Assembly: GCA_963969495.1 (NCBI GenBank)
Contig: OZ018330.1
Coordinates: 53,822,534-53,886,533, forward strand
Direction of reading: 5' to 3'
Origin: Ceratothoa steindachneri
Lineage: Eukaryota > Arthropoda > Malacostraca > Isopoda > Cymothoidae
DNA length: 64,000 nucleotides
Positions 13,518-22,956 of the stretch are shown one piece after another (the stretch's first letter is position 1; each line of letters begins with the position of its first letter). The notes beneath the pieces were generated by a model. That model was not told the origin of the DNA. It did not search any database and saw only the letters and a program-made list of their open reading frames with translations. The position numbers and the translations under genes are program-made.

Positions 13518-15552
13518 TCAGGGGTGTTGCTCTTGTGAGTCTAACGACTCGGCAGAGGCGCGTGGCCGTTTCGCCTTACGGGAAACGGTCACGCTGGGAG
13601 AAAAGTGGGGAGCCCTGATTTTAGCCGGGACTGGGTGTGAACCCTTTGTACCGCCAGCTTTACTAGAGGAGCGCCCAGGGTGGACAGAACCCTCAGAAGG
13701 GTTCCGAATGGACCCAGAAACGACCGTACTCATAGGCCTGGAGGGGCCAGGAGAAGAGGGTGCCTTTTTAAACATTGAGGCATAGGAGGTCCCGGGTAGC
13801 GCAGGGCGCGCCAGGACCAAGTCCTTAGCCTCGCGAAATGAGAGACGATCCTGAGCCTGAACGGCCAGGATTTCCTTCTCAATGAGATACGCACCACATT
13901 GCTTCGAAGAAGTGATGTGCAACTCTCTGCAATTAACACACTTTACCACACCCCATTTGGACTTATCGTGTGCGGCTTTGGAGCAACTTACACAGGTTTC
14001 GGGTAACCCCGACTTTGAACGTTGACAGAAGCGATTAGTATGGCCGAAGCGGTGGCAGTGAAAGCACCTCCACGGCAGTGGCACGAATGCCTTCAGGCGG
14101 TATCGATACCAACCGGCACGCACCTACTCAGGGAGCTTGTCACAGTCGAACGTGACGAAGAATGTAGGGGTGGGTCTCGAGGCTCCTCCCTATTTTCTCA
14201 TCACACGTTTGACTTTGACCGCCCCTTGGTCGGCCAGCTCTAAGGTGATGTCTCTATGGATTAGTCCACGAGTTCTCTCGCATAAACTACTCCTTTCACG
14301 AAGTTCATGGTAGAGTGTGGCATCACACTCACAGGTGTGCCATCAAGTGTCAGAAGGGCATTAATCATGGCTACCTCGGAAGGATTTGAAGCATTTGCAA
14401 AAAGGCGATCGTGCGAGAAACGGGTCACCTTCGGCTCTCTACCAATCACGCTTGCTAAAGCTCTCCTCTGATGGATCATATTGCCTTTAGCCAACATGCT
14501 GCCATCAGTGGAGCGAATAACAAGGAAACGTTTGAAGCCAGCGGGCTCGAAAACGCCGGGTAATCTCTTAATGAGCGGCCCTGATGTAATCGAGGCTCTG
14601 CTCTGCGTACTAGCACTTTTGGTCTTTTTCAGGGGCACTGCACCCGGGGGTGGGGGCTAAGGGCCGGATGTGCCGATCTTGGCTTGGTCGCTTACCGAAG
14701 TGGCAGCAGACCAATTTTTACTCGCAGCCCCCGCAAATAGAAAGGATCCTCGAGTCTTTTCAGGTTTTTATTTTTTTATTTTTTTTTTTTTTAGGAGAGG
14801 AGGGCTGGGAATTAACCCGCTTCTCCCCTATGCCGACAGGAGCCCCCAGGCTGGATGTACTGACCTCAGCAAGGTCCTTCTCTGAGATGGAGAAGGTCCT
14901 GGCAGTCGCAGGAGCACCGGTTTGGGGAGGACCTTGCATAGGGGCAGACTCGAGTTCAGTGCTTGGCGCCGAGCCCGGATTCACTCCCATGGAAGGCCCT
15001 ACCATCTAAGGCTGAGTTGCTTCAAGGACCATGTCTATCTTGGGGGGAGGCTCCAGTTGGCCATCCCCCCCAGGAAATCACATGTCCTATTGGCAGCAGG
15101 GTCATTAGGTGAGTATGGGGAGGCACAGGCCTTGACCCCCGCTAGGTTTAATATTCTAGCCAGCAGGTCTCTGGAGGGAAGCAGCCGATGGGCGCCGTCT
15201 TCTCTCTCCCCACTGAGGGGAATTTTCCCTACCGAGCCACTTCAATGGGTAGCAGTCGGCTATAGGCTTCCCGCTGGCTTTGTTGGCAGTCCCTTGGAAA
15301 GTAAAGGGGGGACTGCCGCTGGAAACAGGGAGGTGCCCGAAGGCACCTCCAAACAAGGGGGTGAGGGGGAGTCCTCTACACCCGTAGGCGAAGGAGAGGA
15401 GTTTGTCTCCTCTCCGGTTAGAGAGATTTGGAGGATACCCTGCGAGAGCACAGGGGGGACTCCATTTTTTCTGTGAAGCCTCCTGAGGGTGGCTCCGATG
15501 ATGGATGAGGGGAAATTGAGGGTAGATTTTTAGTTTTGTCATCATTGGACAT
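13518..15552 (-). pseudogene. LINE ORF1: gag-like protein with CCHC zinc knuckles (broken)
   Basis: ATG at 15,552 opens MSNDDKTKNLPSISPHPSSE, then the frame shifts. The middle part (14,885-14,750) contains a lysine/asparagine-rich stretch encoded by an A-rich run. From 14,638 a readable segment, MPLKKTKSASTQSRASITSG, leads to an RRM-like region (FKRFLVIRSTDGSMLAKGNM). From 14,123 the frame encodes VPLPWRCFHCHRFGHTNRFC, a C-x2-C-x4-H-x4-C knuckle, then CVSC and CVNCRELHITSSKQC, followed by SFREAKDLVLARPALPG. Such proteins coat LINE RNA in the cytoplasm. Two or three frameshifts or stops separate these parts. The homologous region in the second copy is at 55,320-55,620. Confidence 0.85.
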
Positions 15553-16085
15553 GGTGACCCTAATTTTCTTACGGGATGCAGACGCTCATTACCCCTCGCA
15601 GTAGCTCGCTCTGCAAGGGGTGCGTACGGGGCTGGCAGATCCAGGTGCCGCCATTTAAGGCTACCCCTCCCGCCTGCTGACCTGGCAGCCCTTCAGCATG
15701 GCGGCTCCACCTTGGGCACGGCGTAAAAAAAATAGATGGTGAATTGAGAATGAAAAGGGATGTGAGGAAGGTATGTGTTGGGATGAAGAAGGTTGTTAAA
15801 AATCCACTATCCCAAACCAGAGCTCAGGAGTTAGGTTAGAATTGCCCTCCCCCCTGCCTCAGATCCGCTCCGGGATAGTTGGCTAAGAAGAAGGTCAGCA
15901 TCTACCCTGTGAAAATAGAGGCCGACCAGAGAAAGTTGTGGGAGAGGTTGTAGGGGAAGTGAGGAAGTAGGGGAGAAATACAGGCTCTCTGAAAGAAGGA
16001 GAAGAGGCTAAGCTGGGGCATGACGGGGCGCTGAGTCACGTCAGCACGGCGGCCAGGGAGGCAAATCGCTGTGTCCCTTACGGGG

Positions 16086-16865
16086 GACTCATCTCGTGAT
16101 TACCAGCCACCCACATGTCTCACCATTACAAGCCATCTACTCATCTCACAAAAACAATTAACCGACACGTCTTGCCCTTCTAAGGTCCCAGCACGTCTCG
16201 CCATTTCAAGCCACCGGAGCATCTTGCCATTACAAGCCACCGACACGTTTCCCCATTTCAATCCACCGACACGTCTCGCCATTTCAAGCTCCCGACTTGT
16301 CTCGCCATTACAAACCACTGCCTCATTTCGAGATTTTTCAGCCACCGACACGTCTCGCCATTACATGCCACCTACTTATTATCCCACCATTACATGTCGC
16401 CTACTTATCCCGCGATTGCAAGCCACTGACGCGTATCGCCTTTACAAGCCACCTATTCATCCTGCCATTACATGCAACCGACTCATTTCGCCATTACAAG
16501 CCACCAACCTGTCTCGCTATTTCAAACCACCGACATGTCTCGCCGTTACAACCCCCCGACTCATCTCGTGATTACCAGCTACTGACACATCTTGCCATTA
16601 CATGCCACCGACACATCTCTCCATACAATACACCAACATATCTCGCCTTTCAAGTCTACGGACACGTCTCGCCATTTTAAGCCGCCGACACTTTTTTGCC
16701 ATCACAAGCCACCGACTTATCTCACCATTACATACCACTGAGTCATCTCGCCATTACAAGCTACCGACACGTCTCGTCATTTCAACCCCCTGATGCCTCT
16801 CTCTATTTTGACCCACCGACACATGTCGCCATTACAAGCAACCGGCGCATCTTGCCATTGCAATC
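16086..16865. repeat. 26-bp satellite array, right block
   Basis: About 30 units of the same 26-bp family and orientation as 6,951-9,166, beginning with GACTCATCTCGTGAT, the right copy of the LINE target duplication (16,086-16,100). Removing the LINE and one duplication rejoins the array in register. Variants with ATGCCACC and GACTCATCTCG are commoner here than in the left block. The array ends around 16,865, where a mariner-type transposase relic begins. Confidence 0.94.
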
Positions 16866-17510
16866 ATCCTTAACAACTTGGATGGAGAAGGTACTGTTCA
16901 AAATATGCACGAGCGTATACGAAGACGTATAGTTTTCCAACAATCTCGTGTGGGCCGATGAAGCTACTTTCAAGCTGTATAACACACAGTAATTCAAGAC
17001 AACTACTAATATTGGTCATTTGATAATTCACATTTTATGATAAGTGTGTTAATTTACCAGGATTAATAGTATGTTGTGGTTTATCACCCAAGTGTTTGAT
17101 TTAATCATTTTTTTTTACTGGTGTAATTACTCTTCACGCATATCCTACCACGCTGCTGACAGAAATCATACCTGCATACGGACGCTGTTCGCTAAAAAAG
17201 GACTTTTACTTCCAACAAGAAGGAGGCCCATTTATTACCATTGTAATGTTAGAAATTGCCTCGATGAAACGTTGCCTAACTGTTGGATAGGACAGATAGG
17301 AAGCATTGAGTATCCCCCACGTTCATCGTACTTGAGTTTCCTCGATTTTTACTTTGGGGCTACCTGAAGGATGTAGTTTAGAATTCGAGACCTACAACGC
17401 TCGAACACCTGAAACGTGCAATAAAGGATAACTGCGGGACCATCGCAGCATTCACAATAGCGATCAGTTAGTCGAAGAATTCAGAAGAACATAAAAAAAA
17501 ATGTGCATAG
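16866..17510 (+). pseudogene. Mariner/Tc-type transposase relic
   Basis: The plus strand keeps a diverged DDE transposase in several frames. NNLVWADEATFKLYNTQ (around 16,940) is the first catalytic Asp block. VNLPGLIVCCGLSPKCLI (around 17,050) follows in line with the family. A degraded second block, FYFQQEGGPF, near 17,207 has Glu where Asp is usual. DETLPNCWIGQIGSIEYPPR with FLDFYFG (17,263-17,360) is the third block. Stops and shifts are scattered through it. The remnant starts right where the satellite ends, so its 5' half was lost or replaced by the array. No terminal inverted repeats identified. Confidence 0.8.
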
Positions 17511-18598
17511 AGAAAAACTTTATAAGGACAATAGTGAAAGTTGACAACGCAAAAGTTTACAACAAACTCATATAACATGACTTAGTACTTCGTTGCTTGA
17601 CTCCCCCTTGTTGTCAATTACAGCTTGCAGACGTTGAGTAGTCTCCTACAATCTTTATACAGGTTCGTGGGCTGAATTTGCTTCATTCCTACAGACATAT
17701 TTTTTCAAATCAGATGAGTTATCCCAAAATCGTTTCTGGACTATGAGTTTCAATTCCGTCCACAGATTTTGTATGTGATTCAGGTCAGGCGAATGACTTG
17801 GCCATTACAAAATATTAATTGTACCTGTGTGGAGACAATTTTAACTTTGTTTCAATGTATGCTTGTGTTCATTGTCTTGTTGAAATGTACATCTTAGTTT
17901 TAAGTTTAGAGAGCCAACGGTAGATAAATATATTTCCAGAATTCCCTCATAGATTTCTTGGTTCATTCTTCCTTCGACAACCTCGATTCTTTCAAACCCT
18001 GATGAACAAAAACTACCCCATACCATGAATGATCCACTGCCGAACTTGACTATAGGGATCGTATTCTTTGGCGCGTAAAGTGCACACTTTTTATTTTCTC
18101 TAAACTTTGCTGATTGAATTTCGACCAAATCGTTCTATTTTCCTTTCATCTGACCAAAGAATTTGTTCCCAGAACGTTGCCGGTTTAATTAAATGTTCAT
18201 TTTCAAACGCCAAGCGAAGTCTACAGTGAGTTTTCTTAAGGAATGGGATCTTTCTTGGAGTACGAGAAAAGATACCACAACAACGCAGCATTCTACTTAT
18301 GGTATCATCGCTAACTTCAACTCAACTTGTTTCAAGATCTTCCTGCAGCTTTATCACATACTGTTCTACCAAATTTTCAAGCTGCACGTTCCGTTAATAT
18401 TCTCAGAGCGACCAAAACGATCTAACTCCAAAGGATGAATTGAATTACGAAACTTCCAGTTGCGTATTATGGTACCAAATGAATTTAGAGGTATTTGTAG
18501 GTGTGCAGAGACCTTTCTGTATCCAAGGCCACTCATATAGATTTTGACTGATTTGTTTATTTATTCAAATGATAGAGATGTTAACCGGTACGACTATC
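17490..18598 (-). pseudogene. Tc1-like transposon relic, copy 1
   Basis: Minus-strand translation gives, in order: a helix-turn-helix region (KIYMSGLGYRKVSAHLQIP, around 18,550), TTHCRLRLAFENE-like residues, the first catalytic block FWEQILWSDERKIERFG (18,165-18,115), SGSFMVWGSFCSSG (around 18,040), a second block FQQDNEHKHTLKQS (about 17,885-17,845), then [15 protein letters not shown] and the C-terminal RLQAVIDNKG. The left end includes AAGGACAATAGTGAAAGTTG at 17,533. Frameshifts near 18,100 and 17,840 and several stops make it non-coding. A related copy lies at 21,965-22,956. The hAT element at 18,607 sits just upstream of its N-terminus. Confidence 0.86.
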
Positions 18599-18606
18599 GT
18601 GTAAAG

Positions 18607-18923
18607 CAGGGGCGGGCAACCTTTTCAGACTGAAGGCCAGATGAGACTTTTGGGAGCAGGCCGCGGGCTGGAGTATATAAATGTAATGCCTTTAAATGTT
18701 TAACCAGTGTAAAATTAATTCGATCCGAAGATGGTCAAACGTGACCGAAAGCTCAGCTAGCTAAAATAAACCATGAATATCGGAACACTTATCTATAATC
18801 TTTCGCAAGACGAAAAAAGAATAATAAGGAAATTAGAAAAGCAAAGAAAGAAACTAATCAAGGTTCAACTAGACCTGGTCTTTAATAAAAATTGCATAAA
18901 AGAAAAACCTCCTACCTAAATAT

Positions 18924-18981
<58 letters not shown>

Positions 18982-19454
18982 TAGAATACATTATACAAGA
19001 ATTTTATTGAAAAACTTACAAATCAGTGAGACGGCTGGTGCTGCTTGCCATGAAGTGTTTCAATGTCCGGCTCGATGGATGAGTTGGGAGCGTTGAACAT
19101 GCGCAATATATTTTGGAAAATTGCTAGAAGGGAGGATGAGGTCGCGGAAGAAGGATTCATTGCAGCGGAAAAGGTCATAAGCATTTTCTGTTTAGAATTG
19201 CCTCCTCTATAACTTTGGTCTCTATGAATTTTTTCATATCTGTGAGGGAAAAGCATTTTTTACTTATTTTCACTGCCAGACATAAGATTCATTTCCCTCT
19301 CCCTCTACGAGTCTACTGAGACAGATTCTGTTTGGCAGAATTTATTTATTTATGTTAAGGGGGGGAGGGTCGCAGGCCGGATTGCAATATTAATGACGAG
19401 CGAGGTGGCGGGCCAGACGCTAGGCCTTCGCGGGCCGGAGGTTTCCCACCCCTG
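18607..19454. mobile_element. Non-autonomous hAT element with perfect 8-bp target duplication
   Basis: An 848-bp element begins CAGGGGCGGGCAACCTTTTC and ends AGGTTTCCCACCCCTG, an imperfect terminal inverted repeat of hAT type. It is flanked by identical 8-bp copies of GTGTAAAG (18,599-18,606 and 19,455-19,462), the hallmark of hAT integration. GGCC-rich sub-terminal sequence at both ends (GGCCGCGGGCTGG; GCGGGCCGGAGG) is also typical. There is no transposase gene. The interior contains a Penelope-like fragment and a (TA)n tract, so it has picked up, or been hit by, another element. It needs transposase from elsewhere to move. Confidence 0.92.
18722..18985 (+). mobile_element. Penelope-like fragment ending in (TA)n, inside the hAT element
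   Basis: GAAGATGGTCAAACGTGACC followed by GAAAGC (18,727-18,752) resembles the tail motif that follows Penelope endonuclease genes elsewhere here. It is followed by coding-like sequence KQRKKLIKVQLDLVFNKNCI, comparable to KLIKFKYNLVFNTTYI on the minus strand near 32,900, and then by a (TA)n tract at 18,929-18,980. This tail-then-head order fits a tandem or permuted Penelope insertion. The N-terminal assignment is an inference. Confidence 0.6.
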
Positions 19455-19739
19455 GTGTAAAGAATAACGCAGTAGCCCAACACGATGACTAAAGAAATCT
19501 CGCATTTATTTTAGAATATTCTAGATATTTGGTAACAAATGAATATTAGTTTTCAAGAAAACGTTTAGGAAACTTTTGTTTCTGATACGTTTATGAATAT
19601 AGGTGCGGTGGTGATTTCTCGCCATTGTCAACTCTGAATTCCGCGTACGCGTGTTGCTTGTCGTCGGTTCTCTCCTCTTCATATCATATTAGACTCAGTT
19701 AGACATCGTCTATGAAGGAAGCAATACCATGACTGAATT

Positions 19740-20705
19740 TAATCCTCCAAAAATTTAAAAAGAGAAGCTATGCGGCTTGGCATTCACGCCGAGAGCTCCA
19801 ATACGAATATCTCCGAATGTTTGGTGTCGATTTAAGAACGATGCAGAGGATTAGGAAAGATTTGGATGGGTCAGGCTCTGATTATGAGGGCAAAGCGGCT
19901 TGGAAACCTCACCTTATTCGTTCTGATGCGAAAAAAAACTCCGAATGTATTGCGGAGATCCAGGCCATCATTGAAAACGACCCCAGGCAGTCACTGAGGT
20001 CCATGGGACAAGGGAGTGTTAGAGTCACTGACTAGGCAGTTAGTTCATAAATACATCCGCTAGTACTCATACATGATGAGATAGGGACAGCTTCTATCAC
20101 AGAAGATAAGGGACAAGCGGAAAGAACGTGCTTCGGAACATGTGACCAGACTGAAGCATTCCTTCAAGCCTGACGTACTATGGTTCTTCTCAGACGAGAA
20201 GAATTTCTGTCAGAACCAGGCGGGGAACTTTCAAAACAACCTCTAGCTGATCAGAAACAAGGGTCACGTTATGAACACGTTTATCTTTCAGGAGGGCCCC
20301 ATACTCAATCTGGAGGGCTACATCTAGTGACTGGGAAAGTTGCTGTTGCCCAGGATCCAGGAGGTGGCCGATGGAAGGCAGTATGTTTGGTCGGCAGAAC
20401 TAGGCAGCATACCATACAAGCATGAGGGCCCAGTGTTGGCTGTGAGTCCGAACATCTGGCCTCCCAACTCCCCAGGCTATAATCCCATGGACTTTTATGT
20501 GTGAGGCGTGGTTTAAAGAGAGGCCATCAAAATCTCATGCACCAGAAAGGTAGACACATAGGTGCAGGATCGCCAGGGTCTTTATCCAGTTAAACAGGAG
20601 TCCGTCTAGAAAGCCTGCAGCAGGTTCCGCCGCCTCCCGGAACCCGTTTTTGAGGCGGAAGGCGATTTTGTTGAATACAGTGACCTTCAAGTCTTTAACA
20701 ATGGT
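19740..20705 (+). pseudogene. Mariner-superfamily transposase relic (FSDEKNF type)
   Basis: The plus strand encodes, across frames, an N-terminal DNA-binding region (MFGVDLRTMQRIRKDLDG from 19,817), then KIRDKRKERASEHVTRLKH (20,108) and VLWFFSDEKNFCQNQAGNFQ (20,178), which holds the first catalytic Asp. GRQYVWSAELGSIPYKHEG near 20,373 stands where the family has a QQDxAPxH block, so the second catalytic residue is lost. SPNIWPPNSPGYNPMDFYV (20,448) carries the third. KACSRFRRLPEPVFEAEGDF ends the protein near 20,670. At least four frameshifts break it. It differs from the Tc1 copies next to it. No inverted repeats were identified. Confidence 0.85.
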
Positions 20706-21150
20706 AAATATATCTGTTTAATAAACTTTCTGTGTTAGTTTATTTTAATTCAAAATTAGGCGACAATTTACCCACTGCACCCTCTATAATAGCACAATTT
20801 AGTACATGCAACCCTATTTATATCATGTGTGACACAGTTCATATTCGATTTTCTGAAATTGGATTACAACGACCGTCAAGATTTACTTTGCAAGAAGCAT
20901 TATGTTGTTCCTTCCCTGAACACTTGTTAACTTTTGATTTTTATAAAATCCCAAAGCATAACATTGCGAAGTGTTCTTTGGACACTTGCATAATATTCAT
21001 CACTTAACGATAAGGCACATTATATTAACAAAAAGAATAAAAAAATAATTGCCCAGAAAATGAAGACTAAGCCGTACCAATAAAAAAAGCTCTAAAAAAC
21101 ACATATTATACCGAACCAAAAATTTTAAAGAATTTATTAATGAGACATCT
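20706..21150. other. No gene recognised; one small open frame
   Basis: A 91-codon plus-strand frame (20,732-21,007) has no recognisable domain, no good splice or start context and no repeat structure. It is probably chance. The rest is A/T-rich. Confidence 0.5.
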
Positions 21151-21159
21151 GGTGACGTT

Positions 21160-21438
21160 TCTCATCACAAAGCTCATCAAAATCAGGGGTGATGGAACTA
21201 ACACTCAGCGAGGAAACGTCGTGCAAGTGGTCAATTAACCTACCTAACCTAACCATAGCTTAACCTATCCTAAAATACACTCTTGAGAAAAAAAGATGTT
21301 TCAACACACGTTTGGAATGATGGAGGTCCTCACCGCTGACCCAGGAAATGATTTGGCGGGCCGCACGCAATGTTAATTCTGACAAGTCGCCGCGGACCGG
21401 ACGGAATGGCCCCCCGGGCCGCGGGTTGGGGAGCCCTG
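21160..21438. mobile_element. Right end of a hAT element
   Basis: The segment ends GGGCCGCGGGTTGGGGAGCC then CTG at 21,438. Its reverse complement starts CAGGGCTCCCCAACCCGCGG, the common hAT terminus. The bases following are AACTCTGG, the candidate target duplication. The matching left end was not found, so the left boundary here is approximate. The interior near 21,238 has several CCTAACC motifs. Confidence 0.7.
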
Positions 21439-21530
21439 AACTCTGGGCTAAGGGATGCAGGAACCTAGGCTTCGAGTTTAGTAGCCTAGGCTAGGATAAC
21501 AACAAACCTGCCGCATTACTGATCGAGTGA

Positions 21531-21535
<5 letters not shown>

Positions 21536-21580
<45 letters not shown>
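21536..21580. repeat. (TA)n microsatellite
   Basis: About 45 bases of pure TA. No recognisable element borders it. Confidence 0.97.
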
Positions 21581-21584
<4 letters not shown>

Positions 21585-21811
21585 GAAGGAGCAAATGCAA
21601 GTTCTGCGGGTGATAACAACCACCACAGGGCTTTCGCCATATTTACTTTCTGCCTTTCTCTGTTATCTCTGTCTTCTCAGTAAAGGATTGCCTTCATTGT
21701 GCCGCCCTCTGCTCTCTTTGATTCTGGTCTTCTTCTAATGTCCCTTTCTCTTGCCTCTAAAAAACTCCTGTTTCTTGTCTCATTGCTCATTCGCGTCCAA
21801 TTTCTCTTTCT

Positions 21812-21814
<3 letters not shown>

Positions 21815-21888
<74 letters not shown>
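21815..21888. repeat. (TA)n microsatellite
   Basis: About 74 bases of TA followed by ACACACA. It lies some 75 bases left of the second Tc1 copy. The 235-bp spacer after the previous (TA)n tract has no recognised element. Confidence 0.97.
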
Positions 21889-21896
<8 letters not shown>

Positions 21897-21964
21897 TGGG
21901 CAATGAATGCTACAACACACGTGCTACCTTTTGTATTTAGTACAATGTAACGATCAGAAAATCA

Positions 21965-22956
21965 AAATGGTAACCAATAAACAGTTTATACGGACAATAG
22001 TGAAATTTGACAGAGGAAAAGTTTACAATACATGGTTTAGTACTTGGTTGTATAAGCCCTTGTTGTCAATTACAGCTTGCTGGCGCTTTGAGTAGTCTCC
22101 TACGATCATTCTACAGGTGCTTAGATTGATTTTACTCCATTGCCCCAAACATATTTTCCTGAAATCAGATAAGTTACCCGGATATCGTTTCTGGACCAAT
22201 AGTTTCAATTCCCTCCATAGATTTTGGGTGGGATTCAGGTCAGGAAATTTACTTGACCATTCCAAAACATTAATTTTACCTGTGTGCAGCAGACAATTCT
22301 TAGTTTGTTTTTATGCATGATTGGGGTCATTGTCGGGTTGAAATGCCCGTCCTGGTTTCAAATTCAGGGAGCCAACGCTGGATAAGAAAAATTCCTTCCA
22401 AAATTCACTTGTATATTTCGCTGTTCATTCTTCCTTCAATTACTTCTATTCCTTCAACCCCTGATGAGCAATAACAACCCTATACCCCTATTTATCCCCC
22501 ACTGAATTTGACTGTACATAGTTATCATATTCTTTATCGCATAAGATGCATACTTTTTTCTCCAATTCCTGTTGAATGAATTTCAACCGAAAGTTCTATT
22601 TGCGATTTATGTGATCAAAGGAATTGTTTGCAGAACATTGTCGTTTTATTTAAATGTTCATCTGCAAACGCCAAGCAAGCTTTACAGTGAGTTTTCTTAA
22701 GCTTAAGACTAGTCTTGGAGTACTAGAAAATGAGATCATAATGCCACAGCCTTCTACTTATTGTATCTTTTCTAACTTCAACTCTACTTGATTTAGATCT
22801 TCCTACAGCTCTCTAGGAGTAGTCTGTATTTTATCACATACTCTTTTAGCAAGGTTTTGAGCTACACGTTCCGTTAACATCCGAGGGAGACCTGAACAAC
22901 CCAAAGGATTTTTTTAATTAGGAGACTCAGTTGTTTATTATGGTACCAACTGAATT
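21965..22956 (-). pseudogene. Tc1-like transposon relic, copy 2, 3' half
   Basis: Same family and orientation as 17,490-18,598: the left end GGACAATAGTGAAATTTGAC (21,990) matches copy 1. The minus-strand frame from 22,265 encodes SSKFPDLNPTQNLWRELKLL, the third catalytic Asp block, then RQQAVIDNKGLYNQVLNHVL as the C-terminus. The middle and first catalytic blocks are present as diverged DNA to about 22,930 with many stops. The sequence stops abruptly at GGTACCAACTGAATTTA (22,940-22,956), where a LINE 3' tail begins. The matching 5' half reappears at 27,389. Confidence 0.84.

Larger units (their letters stand above)
9167..16085 (-). mobile_element. Full-length non-LTR retrotransposon (I/jockey-like, with RNase H) inserted in satellite
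   Basis: A 6.9-kb element on the minus strand interrupts the 26-bp satellite. From its 5' end it has an untranslated leader (16,085-15,553), ORF1 with CCHC knuckles (15,552-13,518), ORF2 with endonuclease, reverse transcriptase and RNase H regions (about 13,260-9,428), and a 3' tail (9,427-9,167) with long G, A and T runs. The flanks carry a 15-bp duplication. A second, more decayed copy lies at 53,802-59,135 on the opposite strand and shares the same 5' start (CCCCGTAAG on both) and C-terminus. Several stops and frameshifts, including a stop in the polymerase core, show this copy is inactive. Clade placement in the I group rests on the RNase H domain and is an inference. Confidence 0.88.

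Noticed and set aside
13144..13618. Plus-strand open frames over the LINE
   Set aside because: They are shadows of the minus-strand LINE coding sequence, which has clear domain matches.
20732..21007. 91-codon plus-strand open frame
   Set aside because: No domain similarity recognised and surrounded by transposon debris; likely chance in AT-rich DNA.
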